From Paraburkholderia panacisoli (GTDB lineage Bacteria; Pseudomonadota; Gammaproteobacteria; Burkholderiales; Burkholderiaceae), in the NCBI RefSeq assembly GCF_008369935.1, contig NZ_VTUZ01000005.1, forward strand, positions 62,001-126,000: 64,000 bases of DNA. The letters are read 5' to 3'. Under the pieces are notes generated by a model. That model was given only the letters and a program-made list of their open reading frames with translations, was not told the DNA's origin and made no database searches. Below, one piece after another: positions 36,475 to 45,762 of this stretch; the stretch's first letter is position 1, and each line of letters starts with the position of its first letter. The position numbers and the translations under genes were made by a program.

Positions 36475-37878
36475 CTACGCCTGTGCCTTACGTTCCTTCA
36501 AAAACTTGGCCACCAGTTCCCCGCTGCGTTTGAGCGTGCGCTTCTGCGTGTTGTAATCCACATGCACGATGCCGAAACGCCTTTCGTAACCATACGCCCA
36601 CTCGAAGTTGTCCATCAGCGACCACAGGAAATAGCCGCGGATATCCACGCCCGCCTTGATCGCCTGGTCGACGGCGGCCAGATGGCGCTTGATGAACGAA
36701 ATGCGCTGGCTGTCGTCCACGCGGCCGTCCGTGACCTGGTCGTCCGAGGCCATGCCGTTTTCGGTGATGTAGATCGGCGGCAGGTTCGCGTAAGTCTCCT
36801 TAAACCCGGTCAGCAGATCGCGCAAGCCGTCGGGGTGTACCTCCCAGCCCATCTGCGTGCGCTCGACGCCTTCGAGCGGCACGTCCTTGAAGCCGTGCGC
36901 GCCGTCGCTCGCGACGTTGGTGCGGAAATAATAGTTGATGCCGAGGAAGTCGAGCGGCGTCGAAATAACTTTCATGTCGCCGTCGAGCACGAGCGGCTCG
37001 GTGCCCGGCCACAACTCGAACAGCGCCTGCGGATATTCCCCCTTCAGCAGCGGATCGAGAACCCACGCGTTGTGCTGAACCTCGAACAGCTCCGCCGCGC
37101 GCTGGTCGGCGGCGCTGTCGCCGTTGGCCGTGCCGCGGCCGATGTTGGCGACGATGCCCTTTTGCGAGCGCGGATCGTTGGCGCGCAGGACCGGCAGCGC
37201 AAGACCGTGCGCGAGCAGCAGATGATGCATCGCTTGCGTCGCGAAGCGCTCGTTCGCGAGGCCCGGTGCATGGTGGCCGTTGCCGTAGCCGAGATACGCC
37301 GAACACCAGGGCTCGTTGAGCGTCGCCCATGCGTCGACGAGGCCCGACAGTTCGCGGCTCATCAGGTCGGCGTAGTCGGCGAAACGGTACGCGGTGTCGC
37401 GGTTAAGCCAGCCGCCGCGATCTTCCAGATGCTGCGGCAAGTCCCAGTGATACAGCGTGGCGAAGGTCGTGACGCCCTTGTCTTTCAGACGCGTGAGCAG
37501 GCGTTTGTAGAAGTCGATGCCCTTGCGGTTCGGCGCGCCGGCCGCGTCCATCACGCGCGGCCATGCGATGGACAGCCGATAGCCTTCGAGGCCGAGCCCC
37601 ACCAGCATGTCGACATCCGCTTCCCAGCGATGGTAGTGATCGCAGGCCACCGCGCCGGTGTCGCCGGCCAGCACCTTGCCGGGCGTCGCCGAGAAGGTGT
37701 CCCAGATGGACGGCAGGCGGCCGTCTTCGTGGATCGCGCCTTCGATCTGATACGAAGCGGTGGCCGCGCCGAGCAGGAAATTCTTGCGCCACAGCGACGA
37801 GTCCGCGGGCGGCGTGAACGGATCGGCGAGCGATTGGGGGGAGACTGGTTCGATTACTGCGGATGCGTCGTTTGCCAC
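36475..37878 (-). CDS. bglB: GH1 beta-glucosidase
   Basis: A 467-residue glycoside hydrolase family 1 enzyme that releases glucose from beta-glucosides, probably cytoplasmic (no signal peptide). The acid/base Glu is in ATLNEPWCSAYLG and the nucleophile Glu in IYITENGMAS; LLGAATASYQIEGA and RLSIAWPRVMD are family signatures. I start at GTG 37878 because AGGAGA lies four bases upstream and the length fits GH1. A longer in-frame ATG at 38001 would place the repressor operator inside the gene. First gene of the operon, followed by the ABC importer. Confidence 0.93.
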   Translation of the reverse strand: MANDASAVIEPVSPQSLADPFTPPADSSLWRKNFLLGAATASYQIEGAIHEDGRLPSIWDTFSATPGKVLAGDTGAVACDHYHRWEADVDMLVGLGLEGYRLSIAWPRVMDAAGAPNRKGIDFYKRLLTRLKDKGVTTFATLYHWDLPQHLEDRGGWLNRDTAYRFADYADLMSRELSGLVDAWATLNEPWCSAYLGYGNGHHAPGLANERFATQAMHHLLLAHGLALPVLRANDPRSQKGIVANIGRGTANGDSAADQRAAELFEVQHNAWVLDPLLKGEYPQALFELWPGTEPLVLDGDMKVISTPLDFLGINYYFRTNVASDGAHGFKDVPLEGVERTQMGWEVHPDGLRDLLTGFKETYANLPPIYITENGMASDDQVTDGRVDDSQRISFIKRHLAAVDQAIKAGVDIRGYFLWSLMDNFEWAYGYERRFGIVHVDYNTQKRTLKRSGELVAKFLKERKAQA

Positions 37879-37951
37879 GGCTTCTCCTACGCTGAGATCG
37901 ATGGAACCTGGTGGGATGGAAGACGCCGCGCCAAGCTCGTTAAACACTTGA

Positions 37952-37967
37952 GTGGAAGCGCTTCCAC
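37952..37967. promoter_or_regulatory. LacI-type operator
   Basis: A perfect 16-bp palindrome, GTGGAAGCGCTTCCAC, with the central CG typical of LacI/GalR operators. It lies 74 bases upstream of the GTG start of the beta-glucosidase gene. It is the only such palindrome I found near the operon, so the repressor at 30994-32064 is its expected ligand. Confidence 0.85.
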
Positions 37968-38312
37968 ATGGACCAGCGAACGATATCAGCGGCCGATTCA
38001 CCGCAGCAATCGGGGTTTGTCTGGAGCGGAACTCGCATCGGTGACGGTTGATGCGGAGTGCATCCGGGAGGTGATTGGCGCGTGCCGACGCGACTTGTTT
38101 TGCGCGGGTTTTGCGCGGCCTGGCGATGGTTTCGCTGCCGCATCCGCCGTCGCTACGGTGTGCTTACGCGTCGGTCATGAGCTTATTTCGCAGCGCCTTC
38201 GCCACGTGTCACCTGCTCGGACGCAATGCGCGAATACGTGCTGCACGGCACGCTGAACACCGACCGCCACGCTCACGCCGCGAACCACCACAGCGAACCA
38301 CAGCGAATCCGC
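37968..38312. other. Spacer between operator and DUF2252 gene
   Basis: About 345 bases holding the beta-glucoside operon promoter side and the end of the DUF2252 gene. No gene seen; open frames here are low-quality. Confidence 0.35.
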
Positions 38313-39527
38313 TCAAACCTTCCCCGCCAACTCGAACGCACCGCGATCGTAAGCCTCGCAATACGCTTTCCAGTCAACCTGCACCTGGGCTTCGCAGCGC
38401 GTCGCGATCTCGATCAGCGGCAACTGCCAGTCGCGTCGATTGCCGAACGCGATCAAGTCGTCGGCGATCGACGACGTCTGCCGGCCGCCGCTGCGCAGAT
38501 GTGCCCACGCGCTCAATTCGGCCATGCTGTTGACCACTTCTTCGAGCCGCGGCAATTTGCCGTTCCAGTCGCTCAGCGCGACCCGGTCTTCCGAAGGCTG
38601 CAGGCTGCGCAGCACATACGAGCGCTGGTTGAAGTCGACCGCTCGCAGGAATGCCTGCGACACCGCCTGATTGCGCCGCTGCACTTCGACGACGCGTTGC
38701 GCCTCGGTCTGCCACTTCGGCTGCGGCGTGTGCAGATGCGGCCCGACCGACGAAGGCAGCGCTTCTTTCAGGTCGATCAGAAAATTGCCGTCCGGCGAGC
38801 CTTTGCCTTCGACGAGAATCACGTAGCGATCCACGCCGAGGCTGCCGGTACCGGCGATCCGCCGCCCCACGTCGAGAATGCGATAGAACTCCGGATTGGG
38901 TTCGCCCGCCGCGAAGCGCTGCATGAACTGCGTGACGGCCGAACGCTGCGCGTCGCTCACCGGCAGCGCTTTCTTGCCGTCCACTTTCAGCACGCGGGTC
39001 TTGCCCTTGAGCACCGTGCGCCGGTCAAGATGCGCGGCGCGCGTGCGGCTCGCCAGCGCGTCGAACAGATCGCGCACCATGCCGACCGACGTTTCCGCCT
39101 CGATCCAGCGCGCCTTGCCGAACACGAGCGCCGCGCCGTAAGCATCCACCGCGGTATGGCAGAGCGCGAACGCCTGCGCGCGGCTGAGTTTGAGATCGGC
39201 CGCGCCGACCAGCACGCTCGTCAGCAGGCGCACCAGCTCGTATAGCGCGGGCGCGAGACAGGCTTCGTCGAAATCGTTGTTGTCGAAGTAGATCAGGCGA
39301 TTATCGGCCTTGTAGCTGCCGAAATTCTCCAGATGCATGTCGCCGCAAATCCACACCGGCGGCGCGTCGTCGAGCACCTTTTCGCGCGGCAGGCGCTCAT
39401 AGAACAGATGACAGGTGCCGCGCAAAAACACGAACGGCGAGCCGCGCATGGCTTTGTATTTCATCGCGAGCCGTTCGGGATCTCGGCCGGCGTTGAAACC
39501 GGCGATGATTTTCTCGATGTCGGGCAT
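38313..39527 (-). CDS. DUF2252 family protein
   Basis: A 404-residue protein of the DUF2252 family. The diagnostic motifs are GDMHLENFG and LIYFDNNDFDEACLAPALYEL, the kinase-like catalytic-loop and metal-loop analogues (HxxN and DxND) of this family. FRGTCHLFYERL near the N-terminus is another family marker. A phosphotransferase-like function is suggested by fold relationships but is not proven. It has no signal peptide. It is a single gene with spacers on both sides. Confidence 0.88.
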   Translation of the reverse strand: MPDIEKIIAGFNAGRDPERLAMKYKAMRGSPFVFLRGTCHLFYERLPREKVLDDAPPVWICGDMHLENFGSYKADNRLIYFDNNDFDEACLAPALYELVRLLTSVLVGAADLKLSRAQAFALCHTAVDAYGAALVFGKARWIEAETSVGMVRDLFDALASRTRAAHLDRRTVLKGKTRVLKVDGKKALPVSDAQRSAVTQFMQRFAAGEPNPEFYRILDVGRRIAGTGSLGVDRYVILVEGKGSPDGNFLIDLKEALPSSVGPHLHTPQPKWQTEAQRVVEVQRRNQAVSQAFLRAVDFNQRSYVLRSLQPSEDRVALSDWNGKLPRLEEVVNSMAELSAWAHLRSGGRQTSSIADDLIAFGNRRDWQLPLIEIATRCEAQVQVDWKAYCEAYDRGAFELAGKV

Positions 39528-39699
39528 GGGGGTTCCGTTGGACGGCTGCTTGACGGGGCTTCGAGCGGGGACTTCTTCAGTGAGGCTGCTTCAGCAAGCT
39601 CGAAGCCAGTGCATCCTTCACTGTAGACCACATCGACTACTGCATGCTGCCGGTTCAGCCTTTCAAGGCTTCGACCTTGTCAGGTTCGTATTGACGTCG

Positions 39700-40632
39700 T
39701 CAGGAACCCGTCATCAGGTAGTAACGTCCGTCAGCGCTCACATTGAAGCCGAAACCGCAGGCCGTCACCGAGCCGTGCGTGCGCACGTCGAGCGTCTCCG
39801 GCGCGGAGAGCTTGAACTCGATCAGGCATTTGTCGTCGCGCTGGTCGAGCGGCGCGAGGTTGGCGATCTTCGCAGTGGCGTCGATGGGCCCATCGCCGCG
39901 AGCATCGGTCACCGGCACGCGCGCGGCGCCGTCGTAGAACCGCACGAGGGCCAACAGACTGCCCATGTTCGCACTCGGCTCGCCGTTGGGACTCACGGTC
40001 GGATAGACGAACTCGCCGTCGAGCCGGTACACGCCGCACCGCCCTTTCACCGGCTTCACGTCGATGCTGTTCCACGCGCCGAAAAACATGTAGCGGCTAA
40101 AGCGCGCGCCGCCCGGTGGCACGCCCGTCACCACCGCCTGGTGGGAGATCGCTTCCAGCCGTTCACGCGCGGCGGCCACCGTGCGGCCGAGCAGCGCGTC
40201 GCCGGGATAGTCGTCGCCACGGCTCGCCGCGCTCCGGTAGTAGGCGCGCGCGTCGGGCAGCGCACCCAGCTTCAGCTGCACATCACCCTGATGAACGAGC
40301 GCCATCGCGACGCGCGCGCGCGCCGAACTGGTGGCTTTCGGCGAGTTCCCCTCGGCGGCCTGCATCGCGCTGGCTTCGGCGAGCGCGGCCTCCATCGCCA
40401 CCAGCGTTTGCGCGTCCTTGATGCGCCCCGCTTCCAGCGCGGCCACGCCGAGCGCCGCGCACGACGCATTGGTGCGGCACGGGACGTCCTCGCCCGCCAG
40501 CAGGTTGCGGCGATACAACTCAGCGCGCGAGTCGGCATGCGGCGTCTGCGCGGCGCCAGGCGCCGGCATCAGCGCGGTGCTTGCGCCCGATACGGCAATC
40601 ACGGCGGCAGCGAGGACGAGTTTGACGTTCAT
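39700..40632 (-). CDS. Secreted TPR-like protein, unknown function
   Basis: A 310-residue secreted protein with signal peptide MNVKLVLAAAVIAVSGAS (cleavage near GAAQT). A central segment (about 60-165) is all helical with Ala/Leu spacing resembling TPR or Sel1 repeats (AALGVAALEAGRIKDAQTL, ALVHQGDVQLKLGALPDARAY). The last ~140 residues look beta-rich and contain Cys residues (KGRCGVYRLDGEF, DDKCLIEFKL, TACGFGFNV) that may pair. No family recognised. The gene is isolated, with 430 bases upstream before the next gene. Confidence 0.72.
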   Translation of the reverse strand: MNVKLVLAAAVIAVSGASTALMPAPGAAQTPHADSRAELYRRNLLAGEDVPCRTNASCAALGVAALEAGRIKDAQTLVAMEAALAEASAMQAAEGNSPKATSSARARVAMALVHQGDVQLKLGALPDARAYYRSAASRGDDYPGDALLGRTVAAARERLEAISHQAVVTGVPPGGARFSRYMFFGAWNSIDVKPVKGRCGVYRLDGEFVYPTVSPNGEPSANMGSLLALVRFYDGAARVPVTDARGDGPIDATAKIANLAPLDQRDDKCLIEFKLSAPETLDVRTHGSVTACGFGFNVSADGRYYLMTGS

Positions 40633-41062
40633 GAGCAATAAGACCGTGGCGGCGGACGCGTTGCGGCGCTCCGCTGCGAAGCACTGGTTTTGTATCGCGG
40701 ATGCGCGGCACGCTCGACGCGCCGGCACGGACGCTGGCCGTGATGCTGACAGAAAATCAGCGATCGCGCGAACCTGTTCGGGCGTCGCGAGGCGTGGCTC
40801 TAAGGCGCGGCTAGCCCGACAACCGCGCTGCGTCACGCGCTATGCGATATGCATGAACCGGAAATGCGTCATTAGGTCGTCCGCGCAGCGATGCTGCGTG
40901 CATTGAAGCGGGGTGCCGATGCGCGTCGGGCGCGGCTTGGCGCAATGGCGGTAGTGGATGCAGTGGCATCGACACCGGCAGCACCAGCAATCGTGGCCCT
41001 GGAGAAATCGGACGATCGGGCGCAGTCACACGCAGACCCGCGCGCCCCGCGACACTGCACGG
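40633..41062. other. Intergenic spacer
   Basis: A 430-base spacer between the secreted protein gene and the end of the FtrA-like gene. The promoter of the former must lie here. No gene, long palindrome or repeat seen. Confidence 0.35.
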
Positions 41063-42028
41063 TCAGACCCCGGCCTGCACGCCAAATCTCCGGCGATATG
41101 CGCCGGGGCTCGTCAGCGCAATGCGCCGGAAATGCCGCCGCAACGACTCTTCGGAGCCGAAGCCCGCCAGTTCCGCGACGCGCGCCATCGGCAGCGGCGC
41201 CTGCCCCTCGAGCAACTCGCGGGCGAACGCCACCCGCTCGCGCACCAGCCACTCGTAAGGCGCCATGCCGGTGGCGTCGTGAAACTGCCGTTGCAGCGTG
41301 CGCGGACTCATCGCCGCGCGCTCGGCAAGCGAGCGCAGCGTGTGCGGCGCGGCCAGATGAGCGCGCACCCAGTCCATCAGCTTCGCCAGACGGCCGCTGT
41401 CGTCGGGCGGCATCGGGCGCGGCACGAACTGCGCCTGACCGCCCTCGCGATGCGGCGGCGCCACGAGCCGCTGCGCGACCCGGTTCGCCACCGCGATGCC
41501 GTGATCGCGCCGCACCAGATGCAGCAGCATGTCGAGTCCCGCCGCCGATCCCGCCGACGTGATGATCCGGCCTTCGTCGACATACAGCGCATCCGGCTGC
41601 ACGTGCAATTGCGGATAGCGCTGCTGCAATTTCGCGGCATAACGCCAGTGGGTCGTGACGGTCTTGCCGTCGAGCACGCCAGCGGCCGCCAGCACGAACA
41701 CGCCCGAGCAAATCGAACAGAGGCGCGCGCCGCGCTCGTACGCGGTGCGAATTTTTCTCAGCAGCGGTTCGGGCGGCACTTCGTCCGCATCGCGCCAGCC
41801 GGGGATGACGATCGTGTCGGCGCGCTCCAGCAGCTTGAGCGTGTAAGGCGCGGCAATCGTGATGCCGCCCGCCGCGCGGATCGGCCCGGCTTCGCCGGCG
41901 CATACCGCGAAGCGATACCAGTCGACGCCGAGTTCGGGACGCTCGAGCGCGAACAGTTCGGTCACGCAACCGAATTCGAAGGTGCAGAGCCGGTCGTAAG
42001 CCAGCGCGACGACGAGATGATTGTGCAT
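41063..42028 (-). CDS. ftrA: FtrA-like AraC-family regulator with DJ-1/PfpI domain
   Basis: A 321-residue regulator of the GATase1-AraC type. Residues 1-~190 are a DJ-1/PfpI-like domain (HNHLVVALAYDRLCTFEFG, TIVIPGWRD, with the elbow Cys in GARLCSICSGVFVLAAAG). The C-terminal ~100 residues are a double helix-turn-helix AraC domain (TLRSLAERAAMSPRTLQRQFHDATG, MARVAELAGFGSEESLRRHFRR). FtrA-class proteins are commonly paired with a rhodanese gene, as here (42181). The effector is unknown. Confidence 0.88.
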   Translation of the reverse strand: MHNHLVVALAYDRLCTFEFGCVTELFALERPELGVDWYRFAVCAGEAGPIRAAGGITIAAPYTLKLLERADTIVIPGWRDADEVPPEPLLRKIRTAYERGARLCSICSGVFVLAAAGVLDGKTVTTHWRYAAKLQQRYPQLHVQPDALYVDEGRIITSAGSAAGLDMLLHLVRRDHGIAVANRVAQRLVAPPHREGGQAQFVPRPMPPDDSGRLAKLMDWVRAHLAAPHTLRSLAERAAMSPRTLQRQFHDATGMAPYEWLVRERVAFARELLEGQAPLPMARVAELAGFGSEESLRRHFRRIALTSPGAYRRRFGVQAGV

Positions 42029-42180
42029 GGCGCGATGTTACCGGTGTCCCTGCACAATAGAGGCAAGAAAAAATGCCAAAGACTCGGAAAAGGATCTGGC
42101 GCCGCTAACAGTAGACTGAGAAAAATGAAATACAGACGCATTCGCAAGATGCGCCCGCATCCTGCCAATCGCGCTGCGGA

Positions 42181-42591
42181 TCACTTTTCATTGCCAACAG
42201 CCAACTGGAAACCTTCGTCGAGCCAGCCCGTGATGCCGCCGATCATGACCTTCACCGGCCGGCCGAGCTGAGCAAGTTTTATTGCGGCGCGCGTTGCGCC
42301 GTTGCAGTGAGGGCCCGCGCAGTACGTGACGAACAGCGTATTGGGCGGATACTCAGCGAGCTTCGACGCGACAATCTTGCCGTGCAACAGGTTCACGGCG
42401 CCCGGCACATGGCCGCGTGCGAAAAGTGCGGGACTACGCACGTCGAGCAGGACGAAATCGACGGAAAGCGGGTCGTCGCTTTCAAGCGACGCATGGACGT
42501 CGGCGCAATCGGTTTCGAATGACAACGACGTATTGAAGTGAGCGAGCGCCGCGCCACTGTCGGCGGCCGGAACGGCTGAAACCGGGGACAT
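42181..42591 (-). CDS. Single-domain rhodanese
   Basis: A 136-residue sulfurtransferase with one rhodanese domain (LLDVRSPALFARGHVPGAVNLLHG) and an active-site loop VTYCAGPHCNGATRAA. Cys in CAGPHCNG is the persulfide-forming residue. ATG 42591 is chosen because AAGGAG lies seven bases upstream. No signal peptide. It is upstream of the FtrA-like gene on the same strand (152 bases), and the association implies linked regulation of sulfur transfer or thiol stress. Confidence 0.92.
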   Translation of the reverse strand: MSPVSAVPAADSGAALAHFNTSLSFETDCADVHASLESDDPLSVDFVLLDVRSPALFARGHVPGAVNLLHGKIVASKLAEYPPNTLFVTYCAGPHCNGATRAAIKLAQLGRPVKVMIGGITGWLDEGFQLAVGNEK

Positions 42592-42755
42592 ACAGATCTC
42601 CTTGTGCGTATCGTTGGATCGCATTGTCCCGTTCACATGTTCGATCGGCTAGCGGCGTAAATGACGTATTCCGGTAACATCACGCCACGCCGATATCCGC
42701 GCTCAACATCGTTGCGATTGCTGAAACTGCCCCATAGTCGAATCGGTCTACATCA

Positions 42756-45551
42756 TCAGCTTTCCACTTTGGAAATAACCGCCGTAGCCGGGTCATATCG
42801 GTAACCCTTCTGAGCGAGTCGTTCGGCCATCGTCGCGCCAATCAGTTTTTGCTGCGCGTCGCGGGATGCCAACTCATGATCCGGCTTAAGCCGTTCCAGT
42901 TCAGCCGAGAGCCGCCGTAGAAGCGCCACCTCTCCTGTACTGCGCGCGTCGACGAACAATATTCTCTCGTTGGCCGAACCGAGCCGCTGCTTCAGATCCT
43001 TTGCATGCGCGACCCACTGTTCAGCCAGTGCGCGAAGCTCGTTGAAGGCCTTCTCATGCGCTTTGGTTTCAGCCGATAGTTGACGCCGCAACGCAGCCAC
43101 TTCGTCCGCTCTCGCAGACTCATCGCGTTGCGTTTCCTGGATGCGCGCAGCATTGAGTTCTGCGAGGCGTTGCTCAAGTGCAGTTGCACGTTGCTCGGCG
43201 GCCTCCGCACGTTCTCTCGCGGCGGTGATTTCCTGCGCGACCCGGGCCGCTTCTTCGATCGCGGCCGCTTTTGCATCGGTCATGGCGCTGACATCTTTGC
43301 GGGTTGCCTCGAGTTCCCGGGTTACGCGCTGCAGTTCACCGAAATTGACCGACGCTTCGTCCAGCCGCGCCGCAGCAGTCTGACGCTCCAGCGCGAACGC
43401 ATTGCGCACATCGTCCAATTCCTGCACGCGCGCGGCGTCCAGTTCCGCGAAGCGTTGTGCGAGTTCTGCCGCATGGTGCTCGGCAGAATCTGCACGTTCT
43501 CTTGCGGTGGATGCCTCCTGGGCGACCCGGGAGGCTTCATTGATCGCGGACGCTTTCGCGTCAGCCAGGGCGCTGACCTCTTTGCGGGCTTCCTGGAGTT
43601 CGCCGGCTACGCGCTGCAATTCGTCGCGATTGACCGTTGCTTCTTCCTGGCGTGCCGCCGCTGTCTGGCGCTCGACTGCCAACGCATTGCGAGCATCGTT
43701 CAACTCCTGCACGCGCGCGGCATCGAGTTCCGTGAAGCGTTGCTCAAGCACTGCTGCTCGTTGCTCGGCGGCATCTGCTCGTTCTGTCGCGGCGGTGGCT
43801 TCCTGCGCGGCTCGGGCGGCTTCATCGGTCGCGGCTGCTTTTGCGTCAGTCATGGCGCTTATTTCTTTCCGCGCCTCCTCGAGTTCCCCGGCTACGCGCT
43901 GCAATTCGCCGCGATTGACCGTTGCTTCTTCCTGGCGTGCCGCCGCTGTCTGGCGCTCAACTGCCAACGCATTACGAACATCGTCCAACTCCTGCATGCG
44001 CGCGGCATCGAGTTCCGTAAAGCGTTGCTCAAGCACTGCTGCTCGTTGCTCGGCGGCATCCGCTCGTTCTGTCGCAGCGGTCGCTTCCTGCGCGACTCGG
44101 GCGGCTTCATCGGTCGCGGCTGCTTTCGTGTCAGCCATGGTGCTTATCTCTTTCCGCGCCTCCTCGAGTTCCCCGGCTACGCGCTGCAATTCGCCGAGAT
44201 TGGCCGTTGCTTCTTCCAGGCGCGCCGCAGCAGCCTGGTGCTCGACGGCCAACGCATTGCGAGCATCGTCCAACTCGGCCTCCCGCGCGGCGAGTTGCGC
44301 GCGGCTCTCGTTCAACTGCGCCTCGGCGGCTTCAGCGCGCGAGGAAGCCGCGCCCGATGCCTCGGTCCATCGCTTCACTTCGTCTGACATCGCCCGATAG
44401 GCTTCGCCCAAAGCCGCGGCTTCCTTCCACGCCTCATCGCGCTTGCGAGTGATCCGCGCTATCTCGTCGTTTTTGCTTGAGACGGTCGCGCTCAACGCAT
44501 CACGCGCAGCACGTTCCTCATCAAGCGCCGCCCTGGTTTTTTCGAGTTCGGCAAGTTCCACCGATGCGCGCTGCACAAGCTCTTCCACTCGCGCCTCGGC
44601 GGCTTCAGCGCGACGTGTCGACGCCGCGAGTTCCGTTTCGAGGCGTGTAGCAGCTTCCTCCGAAGCATGCTGGGCGTGCGTGAGCCGCGTTATCTCGTCA
44701 TCTTTGCTCGCCATATCGACACCCAACGCAGCACGCGTCGCGCGCTCCTCATCGAGCGCCGCCTTGGTCGATTCGAGTTCGGCATGTTCGACCGACGCGC
44801 GCTGCACGAGCTCTTCCACTCGTGCCTCGGCGGTTTCAGCACGACGTGTTGACGCCGCGAGTTCCGTTTCGAGGCGCGTCGCAGCTTCCTCCGAAGCATG
44901 CTGCGCGTGCGTGAGCCGGGTTATCTCTTCATCTTTGCTGGCGATATCGACACCCAACGCAGCACGCGCCGCGCGCTCCTCATCGAGCGCCGCCTTGGTC
45001 GATTCGAGTTCGGCATGTTCGACCGACGCGCGCTGCACGAGCTCTTCCACTCGTGCCTCGGCGGTTTCGCCGCGACGTGTCGACGCCGCGAGTTCCGCTT
45101 CGAGCCGCCGCGCAGCTTCCTGCGAGGCGCTGTGCGCATCCGTCAAAGCAGCGAGACGCTCGCGCCCGGCTTCGACTTCTTCCGCCATTCTCTGATACTC
45201 GGCAAGGGCTTCGCCCCGCTCCGCGAGCGTAGTGTCGAGATGCTGGTGCACGACACCCAGGCGCTGACTGGCTGCCTTTTCCGCTTCGTCATGAGCGGCC
45301 GACCAGATCCGGCCGGCCGCGCTCATGATATTTTCGGCGATGTTTTCCGGCAACGCGTGAGCCTGAGGTTGCGGAACCCGGGGCTGACGCGCTTCGCGCC
45401 AGCGGTCGAGCGCCGCGGCGATGGCGATGATCGAACCGCCCCGGACCTCGGACCAGATTGTCACCGGAGATACGTTCCGACCTTCTTCGACCATGCGATC
45501 CGCAATTCCAGCGATCCGTTCATCCGTGATTGCGTCTGCGTCCGTCGACAT
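42756..45551 (-). CDS. KfrA-like DNA-binding protein with giant repeated coiled coil
   Basis: A 931-residue protein. Residues ~10-115 look like the KfrA N-terminal DNA-binding region (ITDERIAGIADRMVEEGRNVSPVTIWSEVRGGS...). The rest is almost entirely alpha-helical coiled coil: three 77-residue repeats (143-373), a linker, four 95-residue repeats (426-805), then a distinct C-terminal domain ending VISKVES. ATG 45551 has GAGG five bases upstream; an earlier in-frame ATG is less likely. KfrA proteins are plasmid partition/regulatory factors. Here there is no plasmid context, so the chromosomal role is unknown. It could be nucleoid-associated or a phage/plasmid relic. Confidence 0.85.
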   Translation of the reverse strand: MSTDADAITDERIAGIADRMVEEGRNVSPVTIWSEVRGGSIIAIAAALDRWREARQPRVPQPQAHALPENIAENIMSAAGRIWSAAHDEAEKAASQRLGVVHQHLDTTLAERGEALAEYQRMAEEVEAGRERLAALTDAHSASQEAARRLEAELAASTRRGETAEARVEELVQRASVEHAELESTKAALDEERAARAALGVDIASKDEEITRLTHAQHASEEAATRLETELAASTRRAETAEARVEELVQRASVEHAELESTKAALDEERATRAALGVDMASKDDEITRLTHAQHASEEAATRLETELAASTRRAEAAEARVEELVQRASVELAELEKTRAALDEERAARDALSATVSSKNDEIARITRKRDEAWKEAAALGEAYRAMSDEVKRWTEASGAASSRAEAAEAQLNESRAQLAAREAELDDARNALAVEHQAAAARLEEATANLGELQRVAGELEEARKEISTMADTKAAATDEAARVAQEATAATERADAAEQRAAVLEQRFTELDAARMQELDDVRNALAVERQTAAARQEEATVNRGELQRVAGELEEARKEISAMTDAKAAATDEAARAAQEATAATERADAAEQRAAVLEQRFTELDAARVQELNDARNALAVERQTAAARQEEATVNRDELQRVAGELQEARKEVSALADAKASAINEASRVAQEASTARERADSAEHHAAELAQRFAELDAARVQELDDVRNAFALERQTAAARLDEASVNFGELQRVTRELEATRKDVSAMTDAKAAAIEEAARVAQEITAARERAEAAEQRATALEQRLAELNAARIQETQRDESARADEVAALRRQLSAETKAHEKAFNELRALAEQWVAHAKDLKQRLGSANERILFVDARSTGEVALLRRLSAELERLKPDHELASRDAQQKLIGATMAERLAQKGYRYDPATAVISKVES
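43137..44276 (-). repeat. Four in-frame 285-bp tandem repeats in the KfrA-like gene
   Basis: Four contiguous units of exactly 95 codons (residues 426-520, 521-615, 616-710, 711-805), each starting ELDD/ELND and containing ELQRV and QRAAVLEQRF-like phrases. The first three are the most alike, the fourth the most diverged. 95 residues equals 12 heptads plus one hendecad, so coiled-coil phase can be kept. Confidence 0.92.
44433..45125 (-). repeat. Three in-frame 231-bp tandem repeats in the KfrA-like gene
   Basis: Three contiguous units of exactly 77 codons (residues 143-219, 220-296, 297-373), each containing RVEELVQRASVE and ALDEER. 77 residues is 11 heptads, matching a continuous coiled coil. 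Units 1 and 2 are nearly identical; unit 3 diverges at its end. Confidence 0.92.
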
Positions 45552-45762
45552 AAGTGCCTCTAAATCCACGTGGCCTAACAAGAAAATGGAGCTTTCAAAT
45601 ACATCACTCCATTCAACGAGACCTGAAATGATAAAGGAATGGCATTAGACCATCAGATGAACCGTGTTGCCAGGATGAGTCACGACCATAAAGCGGTTGA
45701 TGTCCGGCGCAACAGGCATGCTCTCGATTCACGCTGGGCGCCCGATTCGGGTTCGCACCGCT

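Noticed and set aside
37879..38001. Starting the beta-glucosidase at the ATG at 38001.
   Set aside because: It would include the LacI operator in coding sequence and lacks a good ribosome-binding site; GTG 37878 has AGGAGA upstream.
40872..41969. A long minus-strand frame overlapping the FtrA-like gene.
   Set aside because: Out of frame with the gene that has intact DJ-1 and AraC motifs; its translation is Arg/Ala/Gly-rich noise.
43080..44400. Plus-strand frames across the KfrA-like gene, and the idea that the DNA repeats are a CRISPR array.
   Set aside because: The repeats are contiguous codon-length units inside a conserved coiled-coil coding frame, without spacers; the plus-strand frames are repeats of the same shadow.
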